Shown here: positions 14,795-24,063 of the stretch, one piece after another | How positions within the stretch are numbered: the first letter of the stretch is position 1 | Layout of the letters: the number at the start of each line of letters is the position of its first letter | Source of the DNA: an uncultured Dehalococcoidia bacterium | GTDB lineage: Bacteria > Chloroflexota > Dehalococcoidia > Lucifugimonadales > UBA3495 | Direction: 5' to 3' | NCBI GenBank assembly: GCA_951813535.1 | Contig: OX638345.1 | Coordinates: forward strand, 1,439,029-1,503,028 | Length of the DNA: 64,000 nt | Made by a program: the position numbers and the translations under genes | Notes under the pieces: generated by a model | The model's database searches: none | What the model was told of the DNA's origin: nothing | Seen by the model: the letters and a program-made list of their open reading frames with translations, nothing else

Positions 14795-14880
14795 CTATTG
14801 CCTCCTCAACTGGCTGTGGGCGAAATCAAGGTCCGTGGATGCGCCATTCTAACACGCGCGATTGTACGGTCGTGAGGCGG

Positions 14881-15555
14881 CTAGAAAGCGCGGGGCGGCT
14901 GGACCCGGCGGTACACTCCAGGCGATCCGGCGGCGTGGCCGTAGGTTCCGCCGATGTATTCGTGCATGGTGTCCTGGCGGCGCTGGTTCTCCCACGCCAG
15001 GGATTCCGGCACCTTTTCGTGCTCGAACTCGTACATCGTCAGGTACTTGGGGCCGCCTTCCACCGTGTGATAGCGGCGAACGTGGAGACAGCCGGGAATC
15101 TGCAGGTTGGCCGGAGTGCGGACATTGTCGTAGTACTCGTTGTACTTGGCCTCGATGTCAGGGGGCACGTCCATCCGACCGATCTGCAAAGCGGGGGCCA
15201 TGCCTCTCCCGAGGGTGTGTGGATCGCTTTCCTCGGGATATATCTGGGTGCAGACGTTCCGCACGGTGCCGCGACCAACGACGTTCGGCGACATGCGCCT
15301 GGTCCACTCCGTCGGATTCCGGCTCATGCGCAGGTACTCGTCAGTTTGGAGGGCGTCGACGGACTCCAACTCGTAGACGGCCAGGTAACGCGGGCCGCCT
15401 TTCAGCGCTTCGTACCGGGCGGCGTCCAGAAACCCGGGAGCGCTGAGGCGTTCCGGCACGTGCTCCTGGTTGTACCAGGCGTTAAATTCCGCGTCATTCT
15501 CGATGTCGACGTCGGTGAAAACAATCAACAGGGCGGTACCCTTTTTCTTGGCCAT
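14881..15555 (-). CDS. DUF4286-family protein, two dimeric alpha-beta barrel units
   Basis: The 224-residue protein contains two related halves. Each carries a similar cluster: WYNQEHVPERLSAPGFLDAARY then GGPRYLAVYELES in the first, and YYDNVRTPANLQIPGCLHVRRY then GGPKYLTMYEFEH in the second. This is an internally duplicated EthD/ABM-type ferredoxin-like fold, as in the DUF4286 family. Such folds act as small monooxygenases, isomerases or ligand binders; the actual role is unknown. AGAGGTG lies just upstream of ATG 15555. It is upstream of the LLM-class oxidoreductase, hinting at a shared oxidative pathway. Confidence 0.75.
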   Translation of the reverse strand: MAKKKGTALLIVFTDVDIENDAEFNAWYNQEHVPERLSAPGFLDAARYEALKGGPRYLAVYELESVDALQTDEYLRMSRNPTEWTRRMSPNVVGRGTVRNVCTQIYPEESDPHTLGRGMAPALQIGRMDVPPDIEAKYNEYYDNVRTPANLQIPGCLHVRRYHTVEGGPKYLTMYEFEHEKVPESLAWENQRRQDTMHEYIGGTYGHAAGSPGVYRRVQPPRAF

Positions 15556-15703
15556 AATGCACCTCTCTTTCGCCGCGCATTAAACCACAATCGGCGGTGT
15601 TGCACGTCTACGCACGGCGGTGCGTTGGGTGGCGATGGTCCGTTGGCGGTGTCGCCACGGTTCGCTCTTTCGGGTCTGATCGGTTCGCCGCAAAGGGAGT
15701 CGG

Positions 15704-15732
15704 TTGCCGCTTGCTGTCGTTTGAATTACGAT
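15704..15732 (+). promoter_or_regulatory. Candidate promoter for the epimerase gene
   Basis: TTGCCG (15704-15709) and TACGAT (15727-15732) are separated by exactly 17 bases and end 21 bases before ATG 15754. The hexamers match consensus at four to five positions each. Confidence 0.4.
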
Positions 15733-15753
15733 AGACGATGATTCGCGATCAGC

Positions 15754-16803
15754 ATGATCGATAGCAATGGACGTAACGAGTTGACTGCACGGACCAAAGT
15801 GCTAGTGACCGGTGGGGCTGGATTCATCGGCTCGCATCTGGTCGACGGGCTGCTGGACAACGGATATGACGTGGCGGTGGTGGACAACCTCAGCAGTGGC
15901 CAGTTGCGCAATCTGAATCACCAGGCGACTTTTCATCACGCGGAGTTGAACGACGTCCGGCTGACTCAGATTATCCAGAGAGAAAGACCGGAGATCGTAT
16001 TTCACCTGGCGGCACAGAGCAGCGTGCGCCAATCGGCGATTGATCCCGTTGCCGACGCTGACTCCAACGTGATGGGTACAATCCGGTTGATTGCCGCCGC
16101 CGCGGCGGAAGGCGTGGAGAAGTTCATCTTTTCATCCACGGGGGGCGCGATCTACGGTGACCCGGAAAGGATCCCCTGCGATGAAGATACCCCGGTGAAC
16201 CCGCTCACCCCGTATGCCCTGTCCAAATACGTCGGCGAGCAGTACCTGGAACTGTTCAACGAAACCTACGGGTTGGATTACACGATCCTCCGATATGCCA
16301 ACGTCTATGGACCCGGACAAAACCCTGATGGAGAGGCCGGAGTCATCGCGATCTTCGCCGGGATGATGCTTGGCGAGCGCCGGCCTCAGATCTATGGCGA
16401 CGGTCTCCAGCAACGCGATTTCGTGTACGTTTCGGACGTGGTCCGGGCCAACCTGGCGGCCATCGACAGGGGCCACGGGCGCACCTACAACATCGGTACC
16501 GGTCAGCAGGTGAGCATTGGTCAGATCTACGAAATGCTCCAGGAAATCACAGGATTTGACCAGGAGCCCGACTATCGGCCCAGACGTACCGGAGAGGTAC
16601 GCAACATTGCCCTGGACTCGACACGCGCGGACAAGGAGCTGAAATGGACGCCGGAGGTGTCGTTGGAGGAAGGTCTGCGGAGTTCGGTAGAATACGTCCG
16701 CAATTCGTTCTCACAACGTACCAATCGTGTGGGCGCCACGGCGGACCGCAGACGCCACCACTCCAATCCGGCGCAGGCGGTGGCCGACGGATCCAACAGA
16801 TAA
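15754..16803 (+). CDS. NAD-dependent sugar-nucleotide epimerase/dehydratase (GalE-like)
   Basis: A 349-residue extended short-chain dehydrogenase. It has the Rossmann motif VTGGAGFIGSHL near residue 18, HLAAQSSVR, the active-site serine region FSSTGGAIYG and the catalytic YALSK. RYANVYGPGQNP and a late NIGTG follow, as in UDP-glucose 4-epimerases and UDP-glucuronate epimerases. It probably supplies a sugar nucleotide for surface glycans; the exact sugar is unknown. The last 30 residues are basic and look like a non-conserved tail. It is followed 16 bases later by trxB with a strong ribosome site. Confidence 0.88.
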   Translation: MIDSNGRNELTARTKVLVTGGAGFIGSHLVDGLLDNGYDVAVVDNLSSGQLRNLNHQATFHHAELNDVRLTQIIQRERPEIVFHLAAQSSVRQSAIDPVADADSNVMGTIRLIAAAAAEGVEKFIFSSTGGAIYGDPERIPCDEDTPVNPLTPYALSKYVGEQYLELFNETYGLDYTILRYANVYGPGQNPDGEAGVIAIFAGMMLGERRPQIYGDGLQQRDFVYVSDVVRANLAAIDRGHGRTYNIGTGQQVSIGQIYEMLQEITGFDQEPDYRPRRTGEVRNIALDSTRADKELKWTPEVSLEEGLRSSVEYVRNSFSQRTNRVGATADRRRHHSNPAQAVADGSNR

Positions 16804-16819
16804 AGGAGGAATCCACCAG

Positions 16820-17740
16820 ATGTCCAACGACTACGACGTTGTGATCCTTGGCGCTGGCGCCGCGGGTATGTCGGCGGGGCTATACTCGACTCGCGCGATG
16901 CTCAGCACGCTGATGATCGAAAGCATCGGCCCGGGCGGGCAACTGCTGATCACCGACGAGATCGAGAACTACCCTGGGTTCCGGGAGGGCGTGAAGGGTC
17001 AGGCGCTGGCTGATGAGATGTACAACCAGGCCGAGCGCTTCGGGGCCAAGATGGAGTTTGCCGAGATCGAGGGCGTGGAAAATCTGTACGATGATCGGAA
17101 GTTGATCCGCACTTCCGAGGGTGATTTCACGGCGAGGGCCCTGATCATCGCGACCGGGGGTTCCCATAACAAGCTGGGCGTACCCGGGGAGGACGAGTTC
17201 GGCGGACGCGGAGTCTCGTACTGCGCGGTTTGCGACGGGAACTTCTTTCGAGGGCAGGATGTGGTGGTTGTCGGCGGTGGCGACTCCGCAATGGACGAGA
17301 GCTTCTACCTCACCGGGATCTGCAACTCGGTTACCATCATCCACCGCCGGGATGAGCTTCGCGCCACCAAGGTGCTGCAGGACCGCGCTTTTTCCAATCC
17401 GAAATACAAATGGCTGTGGAGCCATGTCGTCGAGGAGTTCGTCGGGAACGACGTGTTGGAAGCGGCCCGGGTCAAAAACCTGAAGACGGACGAGGTGTAC
17501 GACTATCCCACCGCCGCCGCCTTCGTCTACGTCGGCTTTCACCCCAACACGGAGGCTTTCCAAGACCAACTGGATATGGATGAACTGGGCCATATCCACG
17601 GTGATCTCCACATGAGGACCAACATCCCGAAGGTCTACGTGTGCGGCGACGCGCGGGCGGAATCGACGAGGCAACTCGGAGCCGCCGTGGGCGATGGGAT
17701 CACGGCTGCGCTGGCCGCTTTCCACGACCTGTCGTCGTAA
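16820..17740 (+). CDS. trxB: Thioredoxin reductase
   Basis: TrxB passes electrons from NADPH through FAD and a disulfide to thioredoxin. The 306-residue product has an FAD fold (ILGAGAAGMSAGLY, residues 9-22), the redox pair CAVC (135-138), the NADPH fold VVVGGGDSAMDE and the closing FAD segment VYVCGDAR. Start ATG 16820 is chosen because AAGGAGGA lies 9 bases before it and the product begins MSNDYDVVILG. The frame is open back to 16727, but that part overlaps the epimerase. Confidence 0.95.
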   Translation: MSNDYDVVILGAGAAGMSAGLYSTRAMLSTLMIESIGPGGQLLITDEIENYPGFREGVKGQALADEMYNQAERFGAKMEFAEIEGVENLYDDRKLIRTSEGDFTARALIIATGGSHNKLGVPGEDEFGGRGVSYCAVCDGNFFRGQDVVVVGGGDSAMDESFYLTGICNSVTIIHRRDELRATKVLQDRAFSNPKYKWLWSHVVEEFVGNDVLEAARVKNLKTDEVYDYPTAAAFVYVGFHPNTEAFQDQLDMDELGHIHGDLHMRTNIPKVYVCGDARAESTRQLGAAVGDGITAALAAFHDLSS

Positions 17741-17775
17741 ATAGTCGGCGGAACCGGCAGCGGACGGAAATTGCA

Positions 17776-17798
17776 GGCGCGGGTTGCAGACCCGCCCC
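17776..17798. terminator. GC-rich hairpin between convergent trxB and TSUP genes
   Basis: GCGGGT (17779-17784) pairs with ACCCGC (17790-17795) around a 5-base loop, flanked by further G/C complementarity, and lies between two convergent stops. T tracts are poor. Its core resembles the hairpin at 11487, so it may be one copy of a small extragenic repeat. Confidence 0.4.
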
Positions 17799-18541
17799 TA
17801 AATCAAACGCGCCATTTCCCGTATCAGCAACGACGTGCTTCCGCCAATGATGACGAAGAGCACGGCGTAGCGGAAGATGCTCAGGCTCATGCGGCGAGCC
17901 AGCCACCCGCCGAGCAATGAGCCGATCACGACCACCGGGACGCCGACCGCCATTTCATACTCCACATCCTGGGGAATCAACCCAACCAGGTAGTACAGGA
18001 CCAACCCCAGCACTCCGGCCAGCAGGAAATACACCGCCAGGGTCGCACGCATGGTCTCTCGCGTCCAATCCTGCTCGATGGCGTAGATGGCTGCGACCGG
18101 GCCGCCGATGCTCAGCGTCGTGGTCAACAGCGTGGTCGTAAAACCGAAACCGATGGCGCCCCACCGGGTGCGTGCGGCGGTCAAACGAACGTTGAACAGG
18201 GTGAGCAGGGCGATCACCAGGATCAGGCTCACGATGGATAGCCGCAGAGCGGTGGGCGCGGCGACGCTGAGCAACAGCACCCCTATGGGTACCGGCGGCA
18301 GGCCGGCGACGATGAACAGCCAGGACTGCCGCCAGCGAAACGCCCGCCAGGTCTGGAACAGTATCAAAACCGTTGCGACCACGATCATCGCGTTGGACAG
18401 CACCACCACCTGCCGCGGAGCCAGTATGAGCAGCAGGATGGGGGCCATGGCCAGAGCCATTCCGAAACCGACGGCGCTGAACACAAACGATCCCAACAGC
18501 AGCGCCGCCAGGATGACGATGAGCTCCCAACCGAAGAGCAT
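17798..18541 (-). CDS. TSUP-family permease (TauE/SafE-like)
   Basis: The 247-residue protein is almost wholly hydrophobic, with seven to eight predicted membrane segments and the family's duplicated pattern (FVFSAVGFGMALAMAPILLL near the start and GFGFTTTLLTTTLSIGGP in the second half). TSUP proteins export or import sulfur-containing anions such as sulfite or sulfoacetate; the substrate here is unknown. I took ATG 18541, which overlaps the stop of the upstream gene (ATGA). The open frame reaches 18739 but that part lies antisense-style within the neighbour and is not hydrophobic. The overlap suggests translational coupling with the AcoX-like gene. Confidence 0.85.
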   Translation of the reverse strand: MLFGWELIVILAALLLGSFVFSAVGFGMALAMAPILLLILAPRQVVVLSNAMIVVATVLILFQTWRAFRWRQSWLFIVAGLPPVPIGVLLLSVAAPTALRLSIVSLILVIALLTLFNVRLTAARTRWGAIGFGFTTTLLTTTLSIGGPVAAIYAIEQDWTRETMRATLAVYFLLAGVLGLVLYYLVGLIPQDVEYEMAVGVPVVVIGSLLGGWLARRMSLSIFRYAVLFVIIGGSTSLLIREMARLI

Positions 18542-19548
18542 CAGGACAGGTTGAACAGTCCGAGTTGGGCGGCGCGGCGCAGGGTGCGCTGGACCAGCAC
18601 GACGGGCGGCCCGTTTCGGGCGAGCACAATCTCCACCGAATCGTCGGGCGTCAGCGTCAACGAGCGCTCTCCATCCAGTGCGACGGTGCAATAACGGGAT
18701 TCCAACGCCACGGGGATGCCCTCGTGGAGCAATTCCCACGAGGCGATCGACGCTGGCTCCACGATGCCCGGCGCCACCGGGGCAATGACGGTGTCGGACG
18801 GCGGGTAGTCAGCCTCCGCTCCGCCCCGTGAAAGCACATAGTGCAGGCCCCCGACGTCGGCGATGGACAGCGGATGAAGGCGTCCGCCCACCGACGACAA
18901 TCCGATGCCGCTGGGTTCGGCGCGAGTGAGGAACACCTCATGCACGGTGTCCAGGTCCCAGATCGCGCGGGTTGCGACGTAGCGCTCACGGGAAATGGCA
19001 ACGTCGACGAGCGCTAGGTCGCGGAACTCGCCGTTGACGTGAATTTGCAGCGTCTTGCTGATCACCGACGTGTCGGCGGGTTGTATGCGGCCAGAGGCAA
19101 CCAGCCCCGCGGCGATGCCGGCCAGGGTACCCTCCACCATGACCGGGAATATGTTGTTGGTTCCGGTGGAGATGGCCACCAACGGAATCTGGTTGGTCCC
19201 GACGGCTACGGCGCGGTTGGTGCCATCGCCGCCGAGCGTGATCAGGCAGCCCACACCCATTTCGGCCATCATGGCAGCGGCTCGGGTGGTGTCTCCCTCC
19301 GTGTACAGGGGAGACATGGGAAGCATTTCCATTGGAAGGGAGATGCTGGAGTCGTCCGCGGCGCGGCGGCACAGGTTGCCGCTGTCGGGCATGGCGACCA
19401 CGCGGGTAACGTCGGTGGACTGCAGGCCGATGAGCGCGCGTCGGACGGTGTTTACCTTTTCCCAATCGGGCACCACGCGGCCCTGGGCCACCAGGCGGCG
19501 GATGTCCTTGCTGGCGGCGGGATTGGCGATGATTCCGACGGTGGTCAT
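18541..19548 (-). CDS. AcoX-like / ATP-NAD kinase-fold protein
   Basis: A 335-residue protein starting MTTVGIIANPAAS. It has GGDGTNR (106-112) and STGTNN (127-132), the two signatures of the NAD kinase and diacylglycerol kinase fold, and a C-terminal beta-rich part. It best resembles the AcoX family found with acetoin or related catabolic genes, whose substrate is poorly defined. It is not a normal NAD kinase: the N-terminal 80 residues differ. I chose ATG 19548; the frame is open to 20070 but the added part runs through the intergenic region. It is coupled to the TSUP permease downstream. Confidence 0.78.
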   Translation of the reverse strand: MTTVGIIANPAASKDIRRLVAQGRVVPDWEKVNTVRRALIGLQSTDVTRVVAMPDSGNLCRRAADDSSISLPMEMLPMSPLYTEGDTTRAAAMMAEMGVGCLITLGGDGTNRAVAVGTNQIPLVAISTGTNNIFPVMVEGTLAGIAAGLVASGRIQPADTSVISKTLQIHVNGEFRDLALVDVAISRERYVATRAIWDLDTVHEVFLTRAEPSGIGLSSVGGRLHPLSIADVGGLHYVLSRGGAEADYPPSDTVIAPVAPGIVEPASIASWELLHEGIPVALESRYCTVALDGERSLTLTPDDSVEIVLARNGPPVVLVQRTLRRAAQLGLFNLS

Positions 19549-19848
19549 GTTGGCGCAAGGTGCGGTTCGAGTCTTGGTTCCTTGACGACGGCCCACTATA
19601 CACCATGGGTGCGCGGGACCCGACGGTCCGCCGTTAGCCGTTAGTCGGATCAGGCACGGCCGGTCGGAGTGCATTGTCAGAGTGATACAATCCTGGGAAC
19701 TGACAACGGCTGCACCAACGCGACGTTCGAACCGATCAATGGTCGCGCTTGGTGGCGGGACGGCACCCCAACGGGAGCGCGATTGTCCCGCACGCAAAGG
19801 GCCTGAAATCCCAATCAATCGCAGCAGGAACTCGAGCAGGAGAGCGTT
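19549..19848. other. Divergent intergenic region with an extended -10 promoter for the amidase
   Basis: This 300-base gap holds no coding sequence that I can support. An extended -10 element, TG-A-TACAAT (19683-19691), points toward the amidase and would start transcription near 19698. The matching -35 is poor. On the other strand TATAGT near 19603 could serve the AcoX-like gene. Confidence 0.4.
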
Positions 19849-21267
19849 ATGGATTCTGAAATGGCTTTCACTCCCGCCACAGAAGTACGGCGCATGATCG
19901 CCGCGAAAGAGATCTCTTCCGTCGAGCTCACCGAGTATTTTTTCCAGCGCATCGAAGAATTGAACCCGCTCCTGAGCGCCTATTTGACGGTGTGCCCCGG
20001 GCAGGCTTTGGCGGACGCCAGGGCCGCGGATGAGGCGGTGCAAAGAGGGGACGACCTCGGCCCGCTGCATGGCGTTCCGATTTCGGTGAAAGACCTGGAA
20101 CTGACGAAAGGGGTTCGGACTACCATGGGGTCGGCGGTCTTTCGGGACCGGGTGCCGGAGATCGACTCGATCGTGGTGGAACGGGTCAAGGCTGCGGGCG
20201 GGATCATACTGGGCAAGACCAATACGCCGGAATTCGGCCAGTCGGGCACCACCGAGAACCTGGTGAGCGAGCCTTGCCGCAATCCCTGGAACACTGACTA
20301 CACTCCCGGAGGCAGCAGCGGCGGAGCCGCGGCTGCGCTGATAGCGGGTTTGTGCACCCTGGCCACCGGCAGCGATGGGGGCGGCAGCGTACGCATACCG
20401 TCAAGCTTCAGCGGGGTTACCGGGATCAAGCCGTCGCACGGGAGAGTGCCCCGATACGGCGGTTACGGCGGGCCGGCTGTCAACCACTTTTCGCAAAGCG
20501 GCCCCATGGCCCGGACGGTTCGTGATACCGCGATGTTATTGCAGGTGCTCGCGGGACCGGACTCCCGGGACCCCAACACGATGACCGACACGCCTCCGGA
20601 TTACACGGCGGCGCTGGAAGGCGGGGTCGAGGGTTGGCGCGTGGCGTGGAGCGACGATTTGGGTTACGCCGCGGTGGACCCGGAGGTGGTTCAAATCACC
20701 CGCGGCGCCGCGCAGGTTTTCCAGGAGTTGGGGGCCATCGTTGAGGAAGCGGCGCCGGAAATTGAGGGAGACCCGTTCCCAGCGTTTTCCACGGTGTTCG
20801 GGACCGCGTCATATACATCCTACGCTCACCTGTACCCGGAACGCCGGGATGAGTTGACCCATTACGTGCAGAACACGTTTGACGGCGCGTCGCAACATAC
20901 CGCCGCTGACCTGTCGCGAGCCCTGGCGTACGTTGATCGCCACAAGCGTCGGTTTGCGGATTTCTTCAACACCTACGACCTGCTGCTCACGCCGGCGATG
21001 GCGGTGACGGCTTTCCCCATCGGCCAGCATCCGACAAGCATCGGCGGGCGATCCGTGGAGCCGTGGTGGGGCTACTTGCCATTCACGTTCCCGATCAACA
21101 TGAGCGGGCAGACCGCCTCCAGCGTGCCGTGCGGGTTCTCGGCGGCGGGCTTGCCCGTGGGGCTCCACATCGTGGGGCCGACGGGAGGCGAGGGACGCGT
21201 ACTCCGCGCGATGGCCGCCTTCGAAGAGGCGCGGCCCTGGGCGCAGCACCGGCCGGCGGTTAGCTGA
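19849..21267 (+). CDS. Amidase (amidase signature family)
   Basis: A 472-residue amidase-signature enzyme that hydrolyses a carboxylic amide. The catalytic Lys81 (GVPISVKD), Ser156 (GGSSGG) and nucleophile Ser180 (GSDGGGSVRIP) are all present, so it should be active. It lacks context for GatA: no gatB or gatC is near and the C-terminal part differs, with NMSGQTASSVPCGFSAAGLPVGL as in general amidases. GGAG lies about seven bases before ATG 19849; ATG 19861 (MAFTPATEV) is an alternative. The substrate is unknown. Confidence 0.88.
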   Translation: MDSEMAFTPATEVRRMIAAKEISSVELTEYFFQRIEELNPLLSAYLTVCPGQALADARAADEAVQRGDDLGPLHGVPISVKDLELTKGVRTTMGSAVFRDRVPEIDSIVVERVKAAGGIILGKTNTPEFGQSGTTENLVSEPCRNPWNTDYTPGGSSGGAAAALIAGLCTLATGSDGGGSVRIPSSFSGVTGIKPSHGRVPRYGGYGGPAVNHFSQSGPMARTVRDTAMLLQVLAGPDSRDPNTMTDTPPDYTAALEGGVEGWRVAWSDDLGYAAVDPEVVQITRGAAQVFQELGAIVEEAAPEIEGDPFPAFSTVFGTASYTSYAHLYPERRDELTHYVQNTFDGASQHTAADLSRALAYVDRHKRRFADFFNTYDLLLTPAMAVTAFPIGQHPTSIGGRSVEPWWGYLPFTFPINMSGQTASSVPCGFSAAGLPVGLHIVGPTGGEGRVLRAMAAFEEARPWAQHRPAVS

Positions 21268-21405
21268 CGGGCGATCCACCGTTGTCCGGGTCGACTGGCG
21301 CCGCAACGCGATAACTGCCGCTCGATCCCAATTAATGACGGTCCTGCCGACATGCGGCCGGGCGGCTTACCAATCTGACCGTTGCCGGTAAGCGTAGACG
21401 GGTTC

Positions 21406-24039
21406 ATGGTTTCCAGTGCACTGAAGCTGACGCGGGCGCGCGAAACCGTGCTGCAACTCCGGACCCGCTTGCCCGTGGTTCGGTTTGGCGCCGTCGAGTG
21501 CGCTTTTCTGCTCGTCGCTCTCGTGGCGGCCGCAATGCGGCTGTGGGAGTTGGACGGGCGGACGATGCATTACGACGAGGCCATCCACCTGCACTTCTCC
21601 TGGAAGTTGGCGCGGGGGATCGAATATGCGCATTCGCCGTGGATGCACGGGCCGTTCCAGATCGAGCTGGTGGCGGTCGTGCTCAAGTACCTTGGGGACA
21701 CGGATTTCCTCGCGCGTCTGCCCTACGCGCTGTTCGGGGTAACGCTGACCGTTTTGCCGTATTTCATGCGGCGCTTGATCGGCGACACAGGGGCGGTATG
21801 CGCGGCGGTGATCCTGGCCTTTTCGCCATCCCTGCTTTACTTCAGCCGGTTCGGGCGCAATGACATCCTGATGGCGGTCTGGGCGGTGCTGCTGCTGATC
21901 ATGCTCTGGCAGTATGGCATCAACAACCGCAAACGCTACCTGTTTGGAGCGGCGGTCGTCACCGCGCTGATGCTGGCGACCAAAGAGACGGCGTACTTCG
22001 TCATTCTGTTCATGGGACTGGCGGCGATGGCGTTGGGTTGGCAGGAGATTTGGGGGTTCGTCAAGACACGGCGCGGACTGGCGGGCATGAGTGGCTCGGC
22101 GGGATTTTTCATCCTGCTGGCAACGTTGACGCTGCCGCAGGCGGGTGCGCTGATAGCTCTGGCGCAGTCGCCGTTCGGGTTGACGATCGCATCACGTGAT
22201 ACCGGATCAACCGGCGACACCGGCGCTCCGGTATGGGAGGCGCCATTCGTCGCGCTGCCGGTGTGGGCGGCGCCCGTCTGGCTGCACATTGTGGCCGCGG
22301 CCGCGCTGGTCAGCCTTGGATTGGCCCTGGCAATATGGTTGTGGCGCATCAGGGGACTGATTAACCTCATTTCGGTTGCGGTGGCGGTATTGGCGGCTGT
22401 TGCCGCAGTTGCTGTGGTGCTTGTCGGGCCTTTCCACAACCTCTTCGACGTGTGGCCGGCAGAGAGCGGCGGTGCAGCCGGGTCATTGGTGGACTGCGGC
22501 GCCGGCGCAGTCATATTGCTTTTGGGTGTTGCCGTTTTGAGGCTGAACCTGGCGTCCGAAATTGGATGGCGCGGCGTCATGCTGCTGTTGGGGCCAGCCG
22601 TCCTGCTGACGTGGGCCTGGCTGATGTTCCTGTGGGGCGGAGCCGAGTTCATCACCCAACTGCTCCCTTCGGCAGTGCCCACAGAAGATCTGGCGGCGGG
22701 ACGTATCGCGGTGAACTACCTGGTTCCGGTGCTGGCGCTTTTGATTTTGCTGGTCGCGGGGGGCACGGTCGGGATCGCCTGGGGCGGAGGGCTCTGGCTC
22801 GGGTGCGCCCTGGTCTTCTACGCGATATGGACGCTGCTCTACACCACCATGTTCACCAACTGGCCCGGGGTTTTTACCGGGTCGTGGCAGAGCCTGGGCT
22901 ACTGGCTGATGCAACAGGACGTCGCTCGCGGCAACCAGCCGTGGTACTACTACTTGGTCGGGTTGAGCGTGTACGAGCTGGTGGCGCTGGTGTTCGGCGT
23001 CGTCGGCGTGGTCTGGCTGATACGGCGCCGGGCCACCTACGGCGGCATGGGCGTCGTGCTGGCGGCGTGGGTAATCGCGACGTTGGCGTTGTACACCATC
23101 GCGGCGGAGAAGATGCCGTGGCTTTTGGTCAACATAACCGTGCCGTTAGCTTTGGTAGCCGGGACGTTCCTTGGTCACGTGACGGATGGGATCAATTGGG
23201 GGGCACTGACACGCCGGGCCACGGCGACGTTGATCCTCGCACCGATCTGGTTAGCGCTGGCGATATGGATCGCCTGGCTTGCAGCCCGGGGAGAGACGGG
23301 TAGTCTGACCGTATGGCTGGCGGTTTTGATCCTGCTGCCGATGGCTGGCGGGATGGCATATTTGATCCGTGGCCACCCTCAAGCCGGGAGAGCGGTGGTG
23401 TTGGGCATAGCGGGATTGCTCCTGCTTTTCGGGGCCGCCGGAGCCTGGAGGGCGGCGTACACCTACGACGATTCCAGCCTTGAGATACTGGCCTACGCAC
23501 AGGGCTCCGCTGACCTGGAGCGGACCTACGCACAGTTGCAAGATACCGCTTTGGGAGCAAGCGCGGGCGACGCGACGGTCAAGGTCGACTACGACATGTG
23601 GTACCCCTTCCAGTGGTACGTGCGACACGAGACGGAAGAGGGCAGCTTGCGGTTCGACCGTTTCTGCGACGTCACCGATGGCGGAGACGAAGATGATGAT
23701 GGAGACGACGGGAAGAAAGACTGCCGCGCGGTAGGCGAGGACGGTGGTCCTCAAATCTACCTGGCCGAGCACGGCCACGCCGTAGAGGAAGAGGATGCGC
23801 CGGGCTATCGGAAAGAAGGGCCCATGAAAAACCTGCTATGGTATCCTGAAACTTACCGCCGCCCGGGTGAAGCCCGTACCAACACTGGATTGTGGAAACA
23901 ACTGGAAGCGGACGCGGCTTTCTTCCGGAACGCGGCCGCCAACCCCGATAAACTTCGAGAAGCGCTGGAATACATCGTTGCGCGTCGCCAGCAAAGTGAC
24001 TGGTATTCCGCGAGCTATTACCAATACGCGAGGGAATAG
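21406..24039 (+). CDS. Agl23-like multi-spanning membrane protein (TIGR03663-type)
   Basis: An 877-residue protein with more than ten membrane helices. Its first 350 residues match the GT-C glycosyltransferase plan: the loop motif MHYDEAIHLHFSWKLARG with adjacent acidic residues after helix 1, and GRNDILMAVW. The whole length and layout recall TIGR03663, named for archaeal Agl23, tied to lipid-linked sugar transfer or flipping. A hydrophilic C-terminal 200 residues, with an acidic stretch (DGGDEDDDGDDG), lies outside the membrane core. ATG 21406 (MVSSALK) is preferred to a TTG at 21382. It heads a run of same-strand genes including a flippase-like protein and an FAD enzyme. Confidence 0.75.
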   Translation: MVSSALKLTRARETVLQLRTRLPVVRFGAVECAFLLVALVAAAMRLWELDGRTMHYDEAIHLHFSWKLARGIEYAHSPWMHGPFQIELVAVVLKYLGDTDFLARLPYALFGVTLTVLPYFMRRLIGDTGAVCAAVILAFSPSLLYFSRFGRNDILMAVWAVLLLIMLWQYGINNRKRYLFGAAVVTALMLATKETAYFVILFMGLAAMALGWQEIWGFVKTRRGLAGMSGSAGFFILLATLTLPQAGALIALAQSPFGLTIASRDTGSTGDTGAPVWEAPFVALPVWAAPVWLHIVAAAALVSLGLALAIWLWRIRGLINLISVAVAVLAAVAAVAVVLVGPFHNLFDVWPAESGGAAGSLVDCGAGAVILLLGVAVLRLNLASEIGWRGVMLLLGPAVLLTWAWLMFLWGGAEFITQLLPSAVPTEDLAAGRIAVNYLVPVLALLILLVAGGTVGIAWGGGLWLGCALVFYAIWTLLYTTMFTNWPGVFTGSWQSLGYWLMQQDVARGNQPWYYYLVGLSVYELVALVFGVVGVVWLIRRRATYGGMGVVLAAWVIATLALYTIAAEKMPWLLVNITVPLALVAGTFLGHVTDGINWGALTRRATATLILAPIWLALAIWIAWLAARGETGSLTVWLAVLILLPMAGGMAYLIRGHPQAGRAVVLGIAGLLLLFGAAGAWRAAYTYDDSSLEILAYAQGSADLERTYAQLQDTALGASAGDATVKVDYDMWYPFQWYVRHETEEGSLRFDRFCDVTDGGDEDDDGDDGKKDCRAVGEDGGPQIYLAEHGHAVEEEDAPGYRKEGPMKNLLWYPETYRRPGEARTNTGLWKQLEADAAFFRNAAANPDKLREALEYIVARRQQSDWYSASYYQYARE

Positions 24040-24063
24040 GTCCCAGATGACAGAGGCAGACGA

